Assembly (NCBI GenBank): GCA_002418465.1
Contig: DIEE01000143.1
Span: 1-8,941 of the forward strand
Length of the DNA stretch: 8,941 bases
Source: Pseudomonas sp. UBA5782
Lineage (GTDB): Bacteria; Pseudomonadota; Gammaproteobacteria; Pseudomonadales; Pseudomonadaceae
Direction of reading: 5' to 3'
The position numbers were made by a program, and so were the translations under genes. Every line of letters starts with the position of its first letter. The stretch's first letter is position 1. Shown one piece after another: positions 1 to 6,371 of this stretch. The notes beneath the pieces are model-generated. The model saw only the letters and a list, made by a program, of their open reading frames with translations. It was not told the DNA's origin and did not search any database.

Positions 1-572
1 AGCAGGTCTTCGGCGTGGGGCAGCAAGCTGGCGTCCAGCGCCGTCGGCGTCACCGGCAGACGCGCCGCGTAACCCCAACCGGTGCCCGCGCCGAACCAGT
101 CGCCCTCTGCCGCGCGCGGCAGCTCGACGCGTTCCGGCGGCAGCACGGCTTCGGCGCCGGCCAGGCGCATCTCGCCGTCTTCCAGGCGATAGCAGCCCCA
201 GTACACCTCGTCCATCCGCGCATCGATGGCGGCGGCGACCTGGCTGGCGGCGTGCTCGCGGTACGCGCGCTGGGCCAGCACGGCGAGATCGGAGATCGGC
301 AGCACCGGGCGCTGCAGCGCGAAGGCCAGGCCCTGAACCACACCGATGGCAATGCGCACGCCGGTGAAGGCGCCGGGGCCACGACCGAAGGCGATGGCAT
401 CCAGCGCACTCATGGCGATGCCGGCCTCGGCGAGGATTTCGCCGATCATCGGCAGCAGCCGCTGGGCGTGCAGGCGCGGGATCACCTCGTGACGCACCAG
501 CACGCGCTGCTCGTGGAGCAAGGCAACGGAACAGGCTTCGGTGGAGGTGTCCAGGGCCAGCAAGGTGGTCAT
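1..572 (-). CDS. tsaB: TsaB, tRNA threonylcarbamoyladenosine (t6A) biosynthesis protein, partial (C-terminus off window)
   Basis: TsaB (YeaZ) is the non-catalytic, actin-fold (ASKHA) partner of TsaD. With TsaE it forms the cytoplasmic complex that moves threonylcarbamoyl from TC-AMP to A37 of ANN-decoding tRNAs. Translation of the minus strand from ATG at 572-570 begins MTTLLALDTSTEACSVALL, the first phosphate-binding-loop region of the fold. HAQRLLP at residues 35-41 and GRGPGAFTGVRIA at 63-75 are the family signatures. 190 codons are visible; the family usually has about 220-230 residues, so roughly 30-40 C-terminal residues lie beyond base 1. Next upstream is adk, but a terminator (667-688) and a perfect TATAAT (608-613) lie between them, so tsaB is probably transcribed on its own. 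The Shine-Dalgarno match is poor: GAGGGAAG lies about 17-20 nt upstream. The identity is secure; the start is well supported by homology. Confidence 0.95.
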   Translation of the reverse strand, partial: MTTLLALDTSTEACSVALLHEQRVLVRHEVIPRLHAQRLLPMIGEILAEAGIAMSALDAIAFGRGPGAFTGVRIAIGVVQGLAFALQRPVLPISDLAVLAQRAYREHAASQVAAAIDARMDEVYWGCYRLEDGEMRLAGAEAVLPPERVELPRAAEGDWFGAGTGWGYAARLPVTPTALDASLLPHAEDL

Positions 573-607
573 CGGCGGGTCCGCACTGAGGGAAGAAAAG
601 GCCGCGC

Positions 608-613
608 ATTATA
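608..613 (-). promoter_or_regulatory. Probable -10 element of the tsaB promoter
   Basis: The minus strand reads GGCTATAATGCGCGGCC, a perfect TATAAT followed by a GC-rich discriminator. It lies about 36 bp upstream of the tsaB ATG and just downstream of the adk terminator. Transcription would start near base 601, giving a leader of about 30 nt. I see no convincing TTGACA-like -35 at 16-18 bp; the nearest candidate, TTGGCG, is 24 bp away. The -10 is seen directly; its function is inferred. The GC-rich discriminator is of the kind found in stringently controlled promoters, which is speculative here. Confidence 0.55.
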
Positions 614-660
614 GCCGCAGCGATACGGGCCGCGTGCCGCCAACGGAGGTTTCCGACGCA

Positions 661-688
661 AACGAAAACGGCCCGCAAGCGGGCCGTT
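661..688 (-). terminator. Rho-independent terminator of adk
   Basis: A perfect 10-bp inverted repeat occupies 667-676 and 679-688 (AACGGCCCGC / GCGGGCCGTT). On the minus strand it is followed by TTTTCGTTTGCG. It starts about 17 bp after the adk stop codon. The T-rich tract lies on the adk side only, so it terminates minus-strand transcription coming from adk and insulates tsaB. Confidence 0.85.
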
Positions 689-704
689 CGGATCGCGCAG
701 CGGA

Positions 705-1352
705 TCAGCTAAGCGCGGCGAACACCTTGGAGGTGATCTCGTCGACCGAGCCCACGCCCTGCACCGCGGTGTACTTCGGCGTGCCTTCGGCGGCGGCGAG
801 CTGCTGGTAGAAGTCCACCAGCGGCTTGGTCTGCGAGTGGTACACCGACAGGCGATGACGCACGGTCGCTTCCTTGTCGTCCTCGCGCTGGATCAGCGCC
901 TCGCCGGTGATGTCGTCGACGTCGGCGACCTTCGGCGGGTTGTGCTCGACGTGGTAGACGCGACCCGAATCCGGGTGCACGCGGCGACCGGCGATGCGGC
1001 TGACGATTTCCTCGTCGTCGACGGCGATTTCCACCACGCTGTCGATCTTCACGCCGGCCTGCTTCAGCGCTTCGGCCTGCGGGATGGTCCGCGGGAAGCC
1101 GTCGAAGAGGAAGCCGTTGACGCAGTCGGGCTGGGCGATGCGTTCCTTGACCAGGTTGATGATCAGGTCGTCGGACACCAGGCCGCCGCTGTCCATCACG
1201 CTCTTGGCCTTGAGGCCGAGCTCGGTGCCGGCCTTGACCGCCGCACGCAGCATGTCGCCCGTGGAAATTTGTGGGATACCGAACTTCTCGGTGATGAAGC
1301 GAGCTTGAGTACCTTTGCCGGCACCGGGTGCCCCCAGCAGAATCACGCGCAT
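705..1352 (-). CDS. adk: Adenylate kinase
   Basis: Adenylate kinase interconverts ATP + AMP and 2 ADP in the cytoplasm, setting adenylate energy charge. The 215-residue product matches the usual long bacterial form. The P-loop GAPGAGKGT is at residues 7-15, the AMP-binding segment STGDMLRAAV at 30-39, and the family signature FLFDGFPRTIPQ at 81-92. The LID domain spans about 122-159 with R123, R156 and R167 in the positions known to contact nucleotide phosphates. The LID has no four-cysteine zinc site, carrying the H/S/D/T-type pattern usual in Gram-negative bacteria. The start at 1352-1350 is preceded by GAGGAG seven bases upstream. An upstream in-frame start would add 52 residues not found in the family and was rejected. 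It has its own terminator (661-688) and is separated from ppc by 256 bp, so it looks monocistronic. Confidence 0.98.
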   Translation of the reverse strand: MRVILLGAPGAGKGTQARFITEKFGIPQISTGDMLRAAVKAGTELGLKAKSVMDSGGLVSDDLIINLVKERIAQPDCVNGFLFDGFPRTIPQAEALKQAGVKIDSVVEIAVDDEEIVSRIAGRRVHPDSGRVYHVEHNPPKVADVDDITGEALIQREDDKEATVRHRLSVYHSQTKPLVDFYQQLAAAEGTPKYTAVQGVGSVDEITSKVFAALS

Positions 1353-1535
1353 CGCTTTGCTCCTCAAAGTAGTAAGTCGTCGGACCGGCCTCTTGGGGCC
1401 CATCTCTATACCGGTTGCAGCGGCGGCGCGGGCTACACGGCCCGCCCAAAAGGTTGACCAAGATACACAGCGCACCGAAGCGGCACAAGCCGCCAAAAGT
1501 CTGAGCATTCACCGCCTTTAGCAGGCTTTTCCCCG

Positions 1536-1575
1536 GCCCGGCACGCTGCGCCCGACGGCCGGGAAAGTGCCGGGC
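1536..1575. repeat. Inverted repeat in the ppc-adk intergenic region
   Basis: A perfect 9-bp inverted repeat, GCCCGGCAC at 1536-1544 and GTGCCGGGC at 1567-1575, encloses 22 bases that could form a further CCCG/CGGG hairpin. It lies about 34 bp past the ppc stop codon, where a ppc terminator would be expected. Neither strand has a T-tract directly after the outer arm: the minus strand continues CGGGGAAAAG. It is therefore either a Rho-dependent or 3'-end-stabilising structure, or incidental to GC-rich DNA. The rest of 1353-1608 holds a weak candidate minus-strand promoter for adk (TTGTGC at 1488-1483, 17-bp spacer, TATCTT at 1465-1460) and nothing else I can name. Confidence 0.4.
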
Positions 1576-1608
1576 ACGCGCCGCGACCGGCGGCCGCACC
1601 GGGGGACT

Positions 1609-4245
1609 CTAGCCGGTGTTGCGCAGGCCCGCGGCGATCCCCGCCACACTCACCAGCAGCGCCTGCTCAAGCGGCGCCTCGGGTTGCGTCTCGGCCTGTC
1701 GCGAACGCGCCAGCAGCTCGACCTGGAGCAGGTGCAGCGGGTCGAGGTAGGCGTCGCGCACGCTGATCGATTCCAGGGTTTCCGGGTTATGACCGAGCAG
1801 CTGCGACTGTCCGGTCAGGCCGATCACCGCCGCGCACGCCTGTGACAATAGGTCGCGCAATTGTTCGCCTAGGGGGCGTAGCGAAGGCTCCACCAGGCGT
1901 TCGTCGTAGAGCCGCGCGATGTTGCCATCGGCCTTGGCGAGGACCATCTCGAGCATGTCGATGCGGGTGCGGAAGAACGGCCAGGACTCGCGCATCTGTC
2001 GCAGCAGATCGCCTTCGCCGCGACCCAGTGCATCACCCAGCGCGCGCTCCCAGCCGAGCCAGGCGGGCAGCATCAGGCGCGTCTGGGTCCAGGCGAAGAT
2101 CCACGGAATCGCCCGCAGGCTTTCGACGCCGCCCTGGCGTCGCTTGGCCGGACGGCTGCCCAGCGGCAGGCGACCGAGTTCCTGCTCCGGCGTCGCCTGG
2201 CCGAAGTACTCGACGAACTGCGGGTTCTCGCGAACCACCGCGCGATAGGCGGCCACGCCATCGGCGGCCAGGCGATCCATCTGTTCGCGCCATGCCGGCT
2301 GCGGCACCGGCGGTGGCAGCAGGGTCGCCTCCAGCACGGCGGCCAGGTAGAGGTTGAGGTTCTGCTCGGCGATCGCCGGCAGGCCGAACTTGAAGCGGAT
2401 CATTTCGCCCTGCTCGGTGGTGCGGAAACGTCCGTTCACCGAGCCCGGCGGTTGCGAGAGGATCGCCGCGTGCGCCGGGCCGCCGCCGCGCCCGACCGTG
2501 CCACCGCGGCCGTGGAACAACAGCAGCTCGACCTGCTGCTCGCGGCAGATTTCCACCAGCCGCTCCTGCGCACGGTATTGCGCCCAGGCCGCCGCGGTGG
2601 TGCCGGCGTCCTTGGCCGAATCCGAATAGCCGATCATCACTTCCTGCGGGCCGCACAGGCTGGCGCGGTAGTCGGCCAGGCCAAGCAGTTTCTCGATCAC
2701 CGGGCCGGCGTTGTCCAGGTCGGCGAGGGTCTCGAACAACGGCACCACACGCAGCGGCCGGCGCAGGCCGGACTCCTTGAGCAGCAGTTGCACGGCGAGG
2801 ATGTCCGAGGCGGCGCCGGCCATGGAGATGATGTAGGAGCCCAGCGACGCCGCCGGGGCCTGCGCGGCGACACGGCAGGTGGCGAGCACTTCGGCGGTGT
2901 CTTCGCTGGCCTGGTAATCAGCCGGCAGCAGCGGCCGGGGGTTCTTCAATTCCTCCTGCAGGAAGGCCAGGCGCCGCGCCTCGTCCCATTCGCGGTAGCG
3001 TCCCAGGCCGAGGTATTCGGTGATTTCGCCGAGCGCAGCGGCGTGTCGTGCGGCGTCCTGGCGCAGGTCCAGGCGGACCAGGAACAGGCCGAAGCTGGAC
3101 ACTCGGCGCAGGCAGTCGAGCAGCGCGCCGTCGGCGATCATGCCCATGCCGCAGTCATGCAGCGAGCGGTAGCACAGCTCCAGCGGCTCGCGCAGTTCGT
3201 CGGTGTCCTGCAGCACCGCAGCACCAGGCGCCAGGGGTTCGTGCAACGCCGACTGCGCCCAGTTGCGCGTCGCCCGCAGGCGTTCGCGCAGGGTCTTGAG
3301 CACCTGCCGATACGGCTCCGGGGTATCGCCGGCACGCGCGCGCAGGGCGTCGCTGGCCTGCTGCATGGACAGATCGGCGGCCAGCCGGTCGACATCGCGC
3401 AGGTACAGGTCGGCGGCCATCCAGCGCGCCAGCAGCAACACTTCGCGGGACACGGCGGCGGTGACATTGGGGTTGCCGTCGCGGTCGCCGCCCATCCAGG
3501 AAGCGAAACGGATCGGCGCGGCGTCCAGCGGCAGGCGCTCCCCGCAGCAGTCCTGCAACGTCCGGTCGACGCCACGCAGCACGCGCGGCAAGGCATGCCA
3601 GAGGGAATGCTCGATCACCGCGAAGCCCCACTTGGCCTCGTCCACCGGAGTTGGCCGGACGCGGCGAATTTCCTCGGTGTGCCAGGCCTCGGCGATCAGC
3701 CGCTGCAGGTTGTCGCGAACCTCGTCGCGCTCAGCCGCGCCCAGGTCGTCGTGGTCCTGCACGGCGAGCTGGGCGGCGATGGCGTCGTACTTCTGGATCA
3801 GCGTGCGACGCGCCACTTCGGTCGGGTGCGCGGTGAGCACCAGCTCGATCTCCAGGCCCGCCAACTGCTTCGCCAGGGCATCACCGGCATGCCCGTCGCC
3901 ACGCAGGCGTGCCAGCAGTTCGCCAAGCACGTGGGTCTCGAACGGGGGCGCTTCATCGGCGCGCCGACGGCGGATGCGGTGGTACTGCTCGGCGATGTTG
4001 GCCAGGTTGAGGAACTGGTTGAACGCCCGCGCCACCGGCAGCAACTCCTCCTCGCGCAGCCCGTCGAGGGTTTCGCCCAGTTGCCGGGCGCCCTCCTCCG
4101 ACCCGCGTCGGGCGGCCTTGGCGCCCTTGCGGATGCGCTCGATGCGTTCGAGGAAGTCCTCGCCGTGTTGCGCACGGATGGTGTCGCCCAGCAGCTCGCC
4201 GAGCAGATGAACGTCCTCGCGCAGTCGTGCGTCGATTTCCGCCAT
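1609..4245 (-). CDS. ppc: Phosphoenolpyruvate carboxylase
   Basis: PEP carboxylase makes oxaloacetate from phosphoenolpyruvate and bicarbonate, the main anaplerotic entry to the TCA cycle; it is a cytoplasmic homotetramer. The product is 878 residues, the normal size for the bacterial enzyme. The first catalytic signature, LTAHPTEVARR, places the active-site histidine at H140. MGGDRDGNP is at about 251-259. MIGYSDSAKDAG, at about 537-548, carries the metal-binding D542 and K545. FHGRGGTVGRGGGP, from about 577, carries the second catalytic histidine H578, R580 and R586. The chain ends in RNTG, matching the conserved C-terminus whose Asn takes part in aspartate feedback inhibition in E. coli. 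All key residues are intact. I chose ATG 4245-4243 (MAEIDARLRED) because AGGAG lies about 8-9 bases upstream; the longer in-frame start adds 14 Arg-rich residues atypical of the family. It is transcribed divergently from the 4400 gene. Confidence 0.98.
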   Translation of the reverse strand: MAEIDARLREDVHLLGELLGDTIRAQHGEDFLERIERIRKGAKAARRGSEEGARQLGETLDGLREEELLPVARAFNQFLNLANIAEQYHRIRRRRADEAPPFETHVLGELLARLRGDGHAGDALAKQLAGLEIELVLTAHPTEVARRTLIQKYDAIAAQLAVQDHDDLGAAERDEVRDNLQRLIAEAWHTEEIRRVRPTPVDEAKWGFAVIEHSLWHALPRVLRGVDRTLQDCCGERLPLDAAPIRFASWMGGDRDGNPNVTAAVSREVLLLARWMAADLYLRDVDRLAADLSMQQASDALRARAGDTPEPYRQVLKTLRERLRATRNWAQSALHEPLAPGAAVLQDTDELREPLELCYRSLHDCGMGMIADGALLDCLRRVSSFGLFLVRLDLRQDAARHAAALGEITEYLGLGRYREWDEARRLAFLQEELKNPRPLLPADYQASEDTAEVLATCRVAAQAPAASLGSYIISMAGAASDILAVQLLLKESGLRRPLRVVPLFETLADLDNAGPVIEKLLGLADYRASLCGPQEVMIGYSDSAKDAGTTAAAWAQYRAQERLVEICREQQVELLLFHGRGGTVGRGGGPAHAAILSQPPGSVNGRFRTTEQGEMIRFKFGLPAIAEQNLNLYLAAVLEATLLPPPVPQPAWREQMDRLAADGVAAYRAVVRENPQFVEYFGQATPEQELGRLPLGSRPAKRRQGGVESLRAIPWIFAWTQTRLMLPAWLGWERALGDALGRGEGDLLRQMRESWPFFRTRIDMLEMVLAKADGNIARLYDERLVEPSLRPLGEQLRDLLSQACAAVIGLTGQSQLLGHNPETLESISVRDAYLDPLHLLQVELLARSRQAETQPEAPLEQALLVSVAGIAAGLRNTG

Positions 4246-4399
4246 GCCGGTTCTCCTCCGTCGTTCACGCCGGCGGTGGGCCGGCAATCAATCTGAACGA
4301 GCGCGGACGAAGTTGTTCAAAACCCTTGAGCACGCCGCTTGCGGCGATCCGCACAAACAACCTGCCCCGAAGGTTTCCACGCCGGGGAATGAGGTAAGC
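4246..4399. promoter_or_regulatory. Divergent intergenic region between ppc and the 4400 gene
   Basis: This 154-bp gap must hold the promoters for both divergent genes. I cannot assign either firmly. Towards ppc, the minus strand has TTGAAC followed after 17 bp by TTCAGA, a weak sigma-70-like pair. The same bases read as GAACAA-N16-TCAGA, a poor sigma-E-type match. A short perfect hairpin, CGCCGC-TT-GCGGCG, occupies 4333-4346 with no T-tract, so it is not an obvious terminator and could be part of a leader or operator. GAGGT just before the ATG at 4400 is the ribosome binding site of the plus-strand gene. Confidence 0.4.
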
Positions 4400-4744
4400 A
4401 TGAAGATTCGTGAACTGGCCAAACACTGGGAAGAGAACGCCAAAGGCCGACTGACCCGCGGCCAATACAACATCAACCTGGACCTCGAGTCGGCCGCCCG
4501 CCTCGCCGCGCTGTCGGAGATGTACCCCAAGCGCAACGTCGAGGAACTGCTCGCCGAACTGGTCGCCGCCTCGCTGGAGGAACTCGAAGCCAGCCTGCCC
4601 TACGTCAAGGGCAACCAGGTGGTCGCGGTCGACGAACAGGGCGATCCGTTGTACGAGGACATCGGCCCCACGCCGCGTTTTCTGGCGCTGTCACGGCGCT
4701 ATCTGCAGGACCTGAGCGAACAGCGCGACAGCAGCAACCACTAG
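4400..4744 (+). CDS. Small conserved Pseudomonas protein of unknown function, possible ribbon-helix-helix-like N-terminal half
   Basis: This 114-residue soluble protein has no signal peptide or membrane segment. It resembles the small gene that lies next to ppc in other Pseudomonas. Names such as pilin assembly protein are, as far as I recall, attached to it in databases, but nothing here supports them. The pattern at about residues 22-66 is seen directly: a short strand (QYNINLDLE), a first amphipathic helix (SAARLAALSEMYP), a turn (KRNVEE) and a second, hydrophobic-faced helix (LLAELVAASLEELEASL). That order fits the ribbon-helix-helix DNA-binding fold, which is an inference. The C-terminal half (about 67-114) is polar and acidic with a PLYEDIGPTPRFL segment. 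The start at 4400 follows GAGGT; the longer reading frame from 4244 would overlap the ppc start codon and adds atypical sequence. The gene is divergent from ppc and followed by a terminator, so it is likely monocistronic. Confidence 0.85.
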   Translation: MKIRELAKHWEENAKGRLTRGQYNINLDLESAARLAALSEMYPKRNVEELLAELVAASLEELEASLPYVKGNQVVAVDEQGDPLYEDIGPTPRFLALSRRYLQDLSEQRDSSNH

Positions 4745-4787
4745 CCCAATCCCCTTTCACGCGCCGCCCACGCCGCTTTTTTGAAGC

Positions 4788-4816
4788 GGTGCGCCGGCTG
4801 CCGCGCGCCATTTTTT
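4788..4816 (+). terminator. Probable Rho-independent terminator of the 4400 gene
   Basis: GGTGCGC (4788-4794) pairs with GCGCGCC (4803-4809), seven pairs including one G-U in RNA, with an 8-base loop. It is followed by A and a run of six T (4811-4816). It lies about 45 bp after the stop codon and just upstream of the lipoprotein operon promoter. A second, weaker hairpin (CCGCTT/AAGCGG, 4773-4789) overlaps its 5' arm. Confidence 0.7.
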
Positions 4817-4839
4817 CGCTGACCGTTCAGTCAGGAAAA
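4814..4839. promoter_or_regulatory. Imperfect palindrome, candidate operator upstream of the lipoprotein promoter
   Basis: CTGAC at 4819-4823 and GTCAG at 4830-4834 form a 5-bp inverted repeat around a 6-bp centre, with outer TTT/AAA also symmetrical. The core TGACCGTTCAGTCA resembles the short symmetrical sites bound by TetR-family repressors, but I cannot name a regulator. It sits 12 bp upstream of the probable AlgU -35, where an activator or repressor could act. No regulator gene lies next to it. Confidence 0.35.
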
Positions 4840-4845
4840 ACAATT

Positions 4846-4873
4846 GAACATTTTCTCGAGGCGGCCAGTCGGA
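4846..4873 (+). promoter_or_regulatory. Probable AlgU (sigma-22, RpoE-type) promoter of the lipoprotein operon
   Basis: GAACAT (4846-4851) is followed after exactly 17 bp by TCGGA (4869-4873). The AlgU/sigma-E consensus is GAACTT, 16-17 bp, TCtgA, so this differs by one base in the -35 and one in the -10. In P. aeruginosa lptF is known to depend on AlgU, which supports the call. Transcription would start near 4880, leaving a leader of about 120 nt. No better sigma-70 promoter is visible in 4817-5000. Confidence 0.7.
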
Positions 4874-4910
4874 AAAGTATGTCGCCGTTTCCAGGACTGC
4901 CGCACGCCCC

Positions 4911-4922
4911 GATATCGATATC
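4911..4922. repeat. Perfect 12-bp AT-rich palindrome (tandem GATATC) in the operon leader
   Basis: GATATCGATATC is a perfect palindrome made of two abutting GATATC units, in the untranslated leader about 80 bp before the 5001 start codon. It stands out in DNA of high GC content. It could be a protein-binding site or chance; no function is assigned. Confidence 0.4.
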
Positions 4923-5000
4923 ACAGGCAGGCAAGGTTCCCGGAAGGCCGGCGAGATCACGGAATAAAACGATCGCACTGCAATCCAGGAGGCACTTTTC

Positions 5001-5405
5001 ATGAACTCAGGTACTGCCAAATCCGCATCGCCCAGGAGCGGCATCACACTCGCCGCATTGGCCCTGGGCAGCATGCTGCTGCTCGCCGGCTGCGCCGGCA
5101 ATCCGCCCACCGAACAGTTCGCCGTCAGCAATACCGTGCTGAAGAGTGCGACGGCGGCAGGCGCCACGGAATACGCCCCGGTCGAACTGCGCACCGCGCA
5201 GGAAAAGATGACCCGCGCCGAATCCCTGGCCAAGGAAAAAGACTACGAAGAGGCGCGTCGACTGGCCGAGCAGGCCGAGTGGGACGCCCGCGTGGCCGAA
5301 CGCAAGGCGCTGGCCGCCAAGGCCGAGAAGGCCTACCAGGACTCCCAGCAGGGCGTGCAAGACCTGCGTGACGAAGGCCAACGCAGCACCATCATCGTCA
5401 AGTGA
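5001..5405 (+). CDS. DUF4398-type lipoprotein, first gene of the lptF operon
   Basis: The precursor has 134 residues and a type II signal peptide: a positively charged N-terminus, the hydrophobic stretch ITLAALALGSMLLLAG (15-30) and a lipobox LLAGC with the acylated cysteine at C31. Residue +2 is Ala, not Asp, so outer-membrane sorting is expected. The mature part (104 residues) is alpha-helical, strongly charged and Ala/Glu/Lys-rich (about 60-120), likely a helical hairpin or coiled coil, and fits the DUF4398 family. The segment APVELRTAQEKMTRAES (about 58-74) closely resembles APIETKEAADMLSRAEL in the next gene. AGGAGG at 4987-4992 is an ideal ribosome binding site. It shares an operon with lptF (35-bp gap) under the probable AlgU promoter. 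Its biochemical role is unknown; a periplasmic or envelope stress function is inferred from context. Confidence 0.9.
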   Translation: MNSGTAKSASPRSGITLAALALGSMLLLAGCAGNPPTEQFAVSNTVLKSATAAGATEYAPVELRTAQEKMTRAESLAKEKDYEEARRLAEQAEWDARVAERKALAAKAEKAYQDSQQGVQDLRDEGQRSTIIVK

Positions 5406-5440
5406 TGGTTCGGCAACGAACTCGAAAAGGATGAGTTGAT

Positions 5441-6223
5441 ATGCGCAAGACACTGTTGATACCTGCCCTCTCGGCGCTCACGCTGGCCCTCGTCGGTTGC
5501 GCCTCCAAACCCAACCCCAATCTCGACCAGGCGCGCGCAAGCTATAGCCAACTGCAGACCAATCCGCAGGCTGCCACGCTGGCGCCGATCGAGACCAAGG
5601 AAGCGGCCGACATGCTCAGCCGCGCCGAGTTGGCCTACACCGGCGACAACGATCAGAAGACCGTCGACCAGCTGGCCTACCTGACCAATCAGCGCGTCGT
5701 CGTGGCGGAAGAAACCATCCGCATGAAGACCGCCGAGCAGAACCTCTCCGGCGCCGCCGCGCAACGCACCCAGGCCCGCCTGGACGCGCGCACCGCACAG
5801 GTGGATTCGCTGCTCGGCACGCTGAAGCCGCAACCTACCCCGCGTGGCGACATGGTCACCTTGGGCGACGTGCTGTTCGAGGTCGACCGTGCCGAACTGA
5901 AACCGGCCGGCATGCGCCAGCTGTACACCCTAGGCGACTATCTGAAGAAGAACCCCGAGCGCCAGGTAGTGGTCGAGGGCTTCACCGACAGCACCGGCAC
6001 CGCATCGCACAACATGCAGCTGTCGCAGCGCCGCGCCGACTCAGTGAAGGTCGCACTGACCAGCATGGGCATCGCCCCGCAGCGCATCACCACCCAGGGC
6101 TACGGCATGAGCAACCCGGTGGCGAGCAACGACACGCCAGATTCGCGCGTGCTCAACCGCCGCGTCGAGATCACCATCTCGCCGGACGCGCAGCCGGTCG
6201 CACCGCGGGTAATCACCCAGTAA
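5441..6223 (+). CDS. lptF: OmpA-family outer-membrane lipoprotein LptF
   Basis: The product has 260 residues. The signal peptide ends in the lipobox ALVGC with the lipidated C20; +2 is Ala, predicting outer-membrane location. Residues about 25-100 form a helical DUF4398-like module. A short Ala/Gln-rich linker follows, and then an OmpA C-terminal (OmpA_C-like) peptidoglycan-binding domain at about 138-247. The latter shows LGDVLFEVDRAELKPAG, GFTDSTGTASHN, LSQRRADSV, GYGMSNPVASN and NRRVEI, including the Asp and Arg residues that contact diaminopimelate. It probably ties the outer membrane to peptidoglycan. In P. aeruginosa LptF is AlgU-dependent and has been linked to oxidant (hypochlorite) resistance and adhesion. 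AAGGATGA just upstream is the ribosome binding site. It is the last gene of the operon and ends at a strong terminator. Confidence 0.93.
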   Translation: MRKTLLIPALSALTLALVGCASKPNPNLDQARASYSQLQTNPQAATLAPIETKEAADMLSRAELAYTGDNDQKTVDQLAYLTNQRVVVAEETIRMKTAEQNLSGAAAQRTQARLDARTAQVDSLLGTLKPQPTPRGDMVTLGDVLFEVDRAELKPAGMRQLYTLGDYLKKNPERQVVVEGFTDSTGTASHNMQLSQRRADSVKVALTSMGIAPQRITTQGYGMSNPVASNDTPDSRVLNRRVEITISPDAQPVAPRVITQ

Positions 6224-6236
6224 GTAATCCGCCGCA

Positions 6237-6270
6237 AAACGAAAACCCCGCCTCGGCGGGGTTTTCGTTT
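6237..6270 (+). terminator. Rho-independent terminator of the lptF operon (possibly bidirectional)
   Basis: A perfect 16-bp inverted repeat runs from 6237-6252 to 6255-6270 (GGCGGGGTTTTCGTTT as right arm). It is a GC-rich core followed by TTTTCGTTT, 13 bp after the lptF stop codon. Because the arms also carry the A/T tracts symmetrically, it could stop transcription arriving from groEL on the other strand as well. Confidence 0.92.
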
Positions 6271-6271
6271 A

Positions 6272-6348
6272 GTAGGGGTGCGCCATGCACACCGCAATCC
6301 CATTTGGAAGCCCCCGATGCGCGCGGTGCACCCGTGAACCACGCGGCA
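6272..6348. repeat. REP doublet (BIME-like), copy A, decayed
   Basis: This is the first of two direct repeats exactly 100 bp apart. It starts with GTAG (6272-6275) and a hairpin GGTGCGC-CAT-GCACACC with one mismatch. A 20-base spacer and a second, inverted hairpin with two mismatches (GATGCGC/GTGCACC) follow. The CTAC foot of the second hairpin is lost through a 3-base deletion relative to copy B. Alignment with copy B gives six substitutions, all transitions, plus 1-base and 3-base indels. The shared tail GTGAACCACGC(G/A)GCA extends the repeat beyond the hairpins. Confidence 0.75.
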
Positions 6349-6371
6349 CGCGGATACCTCGACGGCCTTTC

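Noticed and set aside
1353..1508. N-terminal extension of adk (52 residues)
   Set aside because: The P-loop sits at residue 7 when started at 1352, as in the family, and GAGGAG precedes that start. The upstream part has atypical Cys/Arg-rich sequence.
2452..4296. A 614-residue open frame on the plus strand, antisense to ppc, with other shorter frames
   Set aside because: ppc is complete with all catalytic motifs. The antisense frame is a by-product of strong GC3 bias, has no ribosome binding site, and yields a low-complexity Arg/Gln/Gly/Ala product.
4773..4789. Hairpin CCGCTT/AAGCGG as the terminator of the 4400 gene
   Set aside because: The T run lies in the loop rather than after the stem. 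The overlapping hairpin at 4788-4809 followed by six T is a better terminator.
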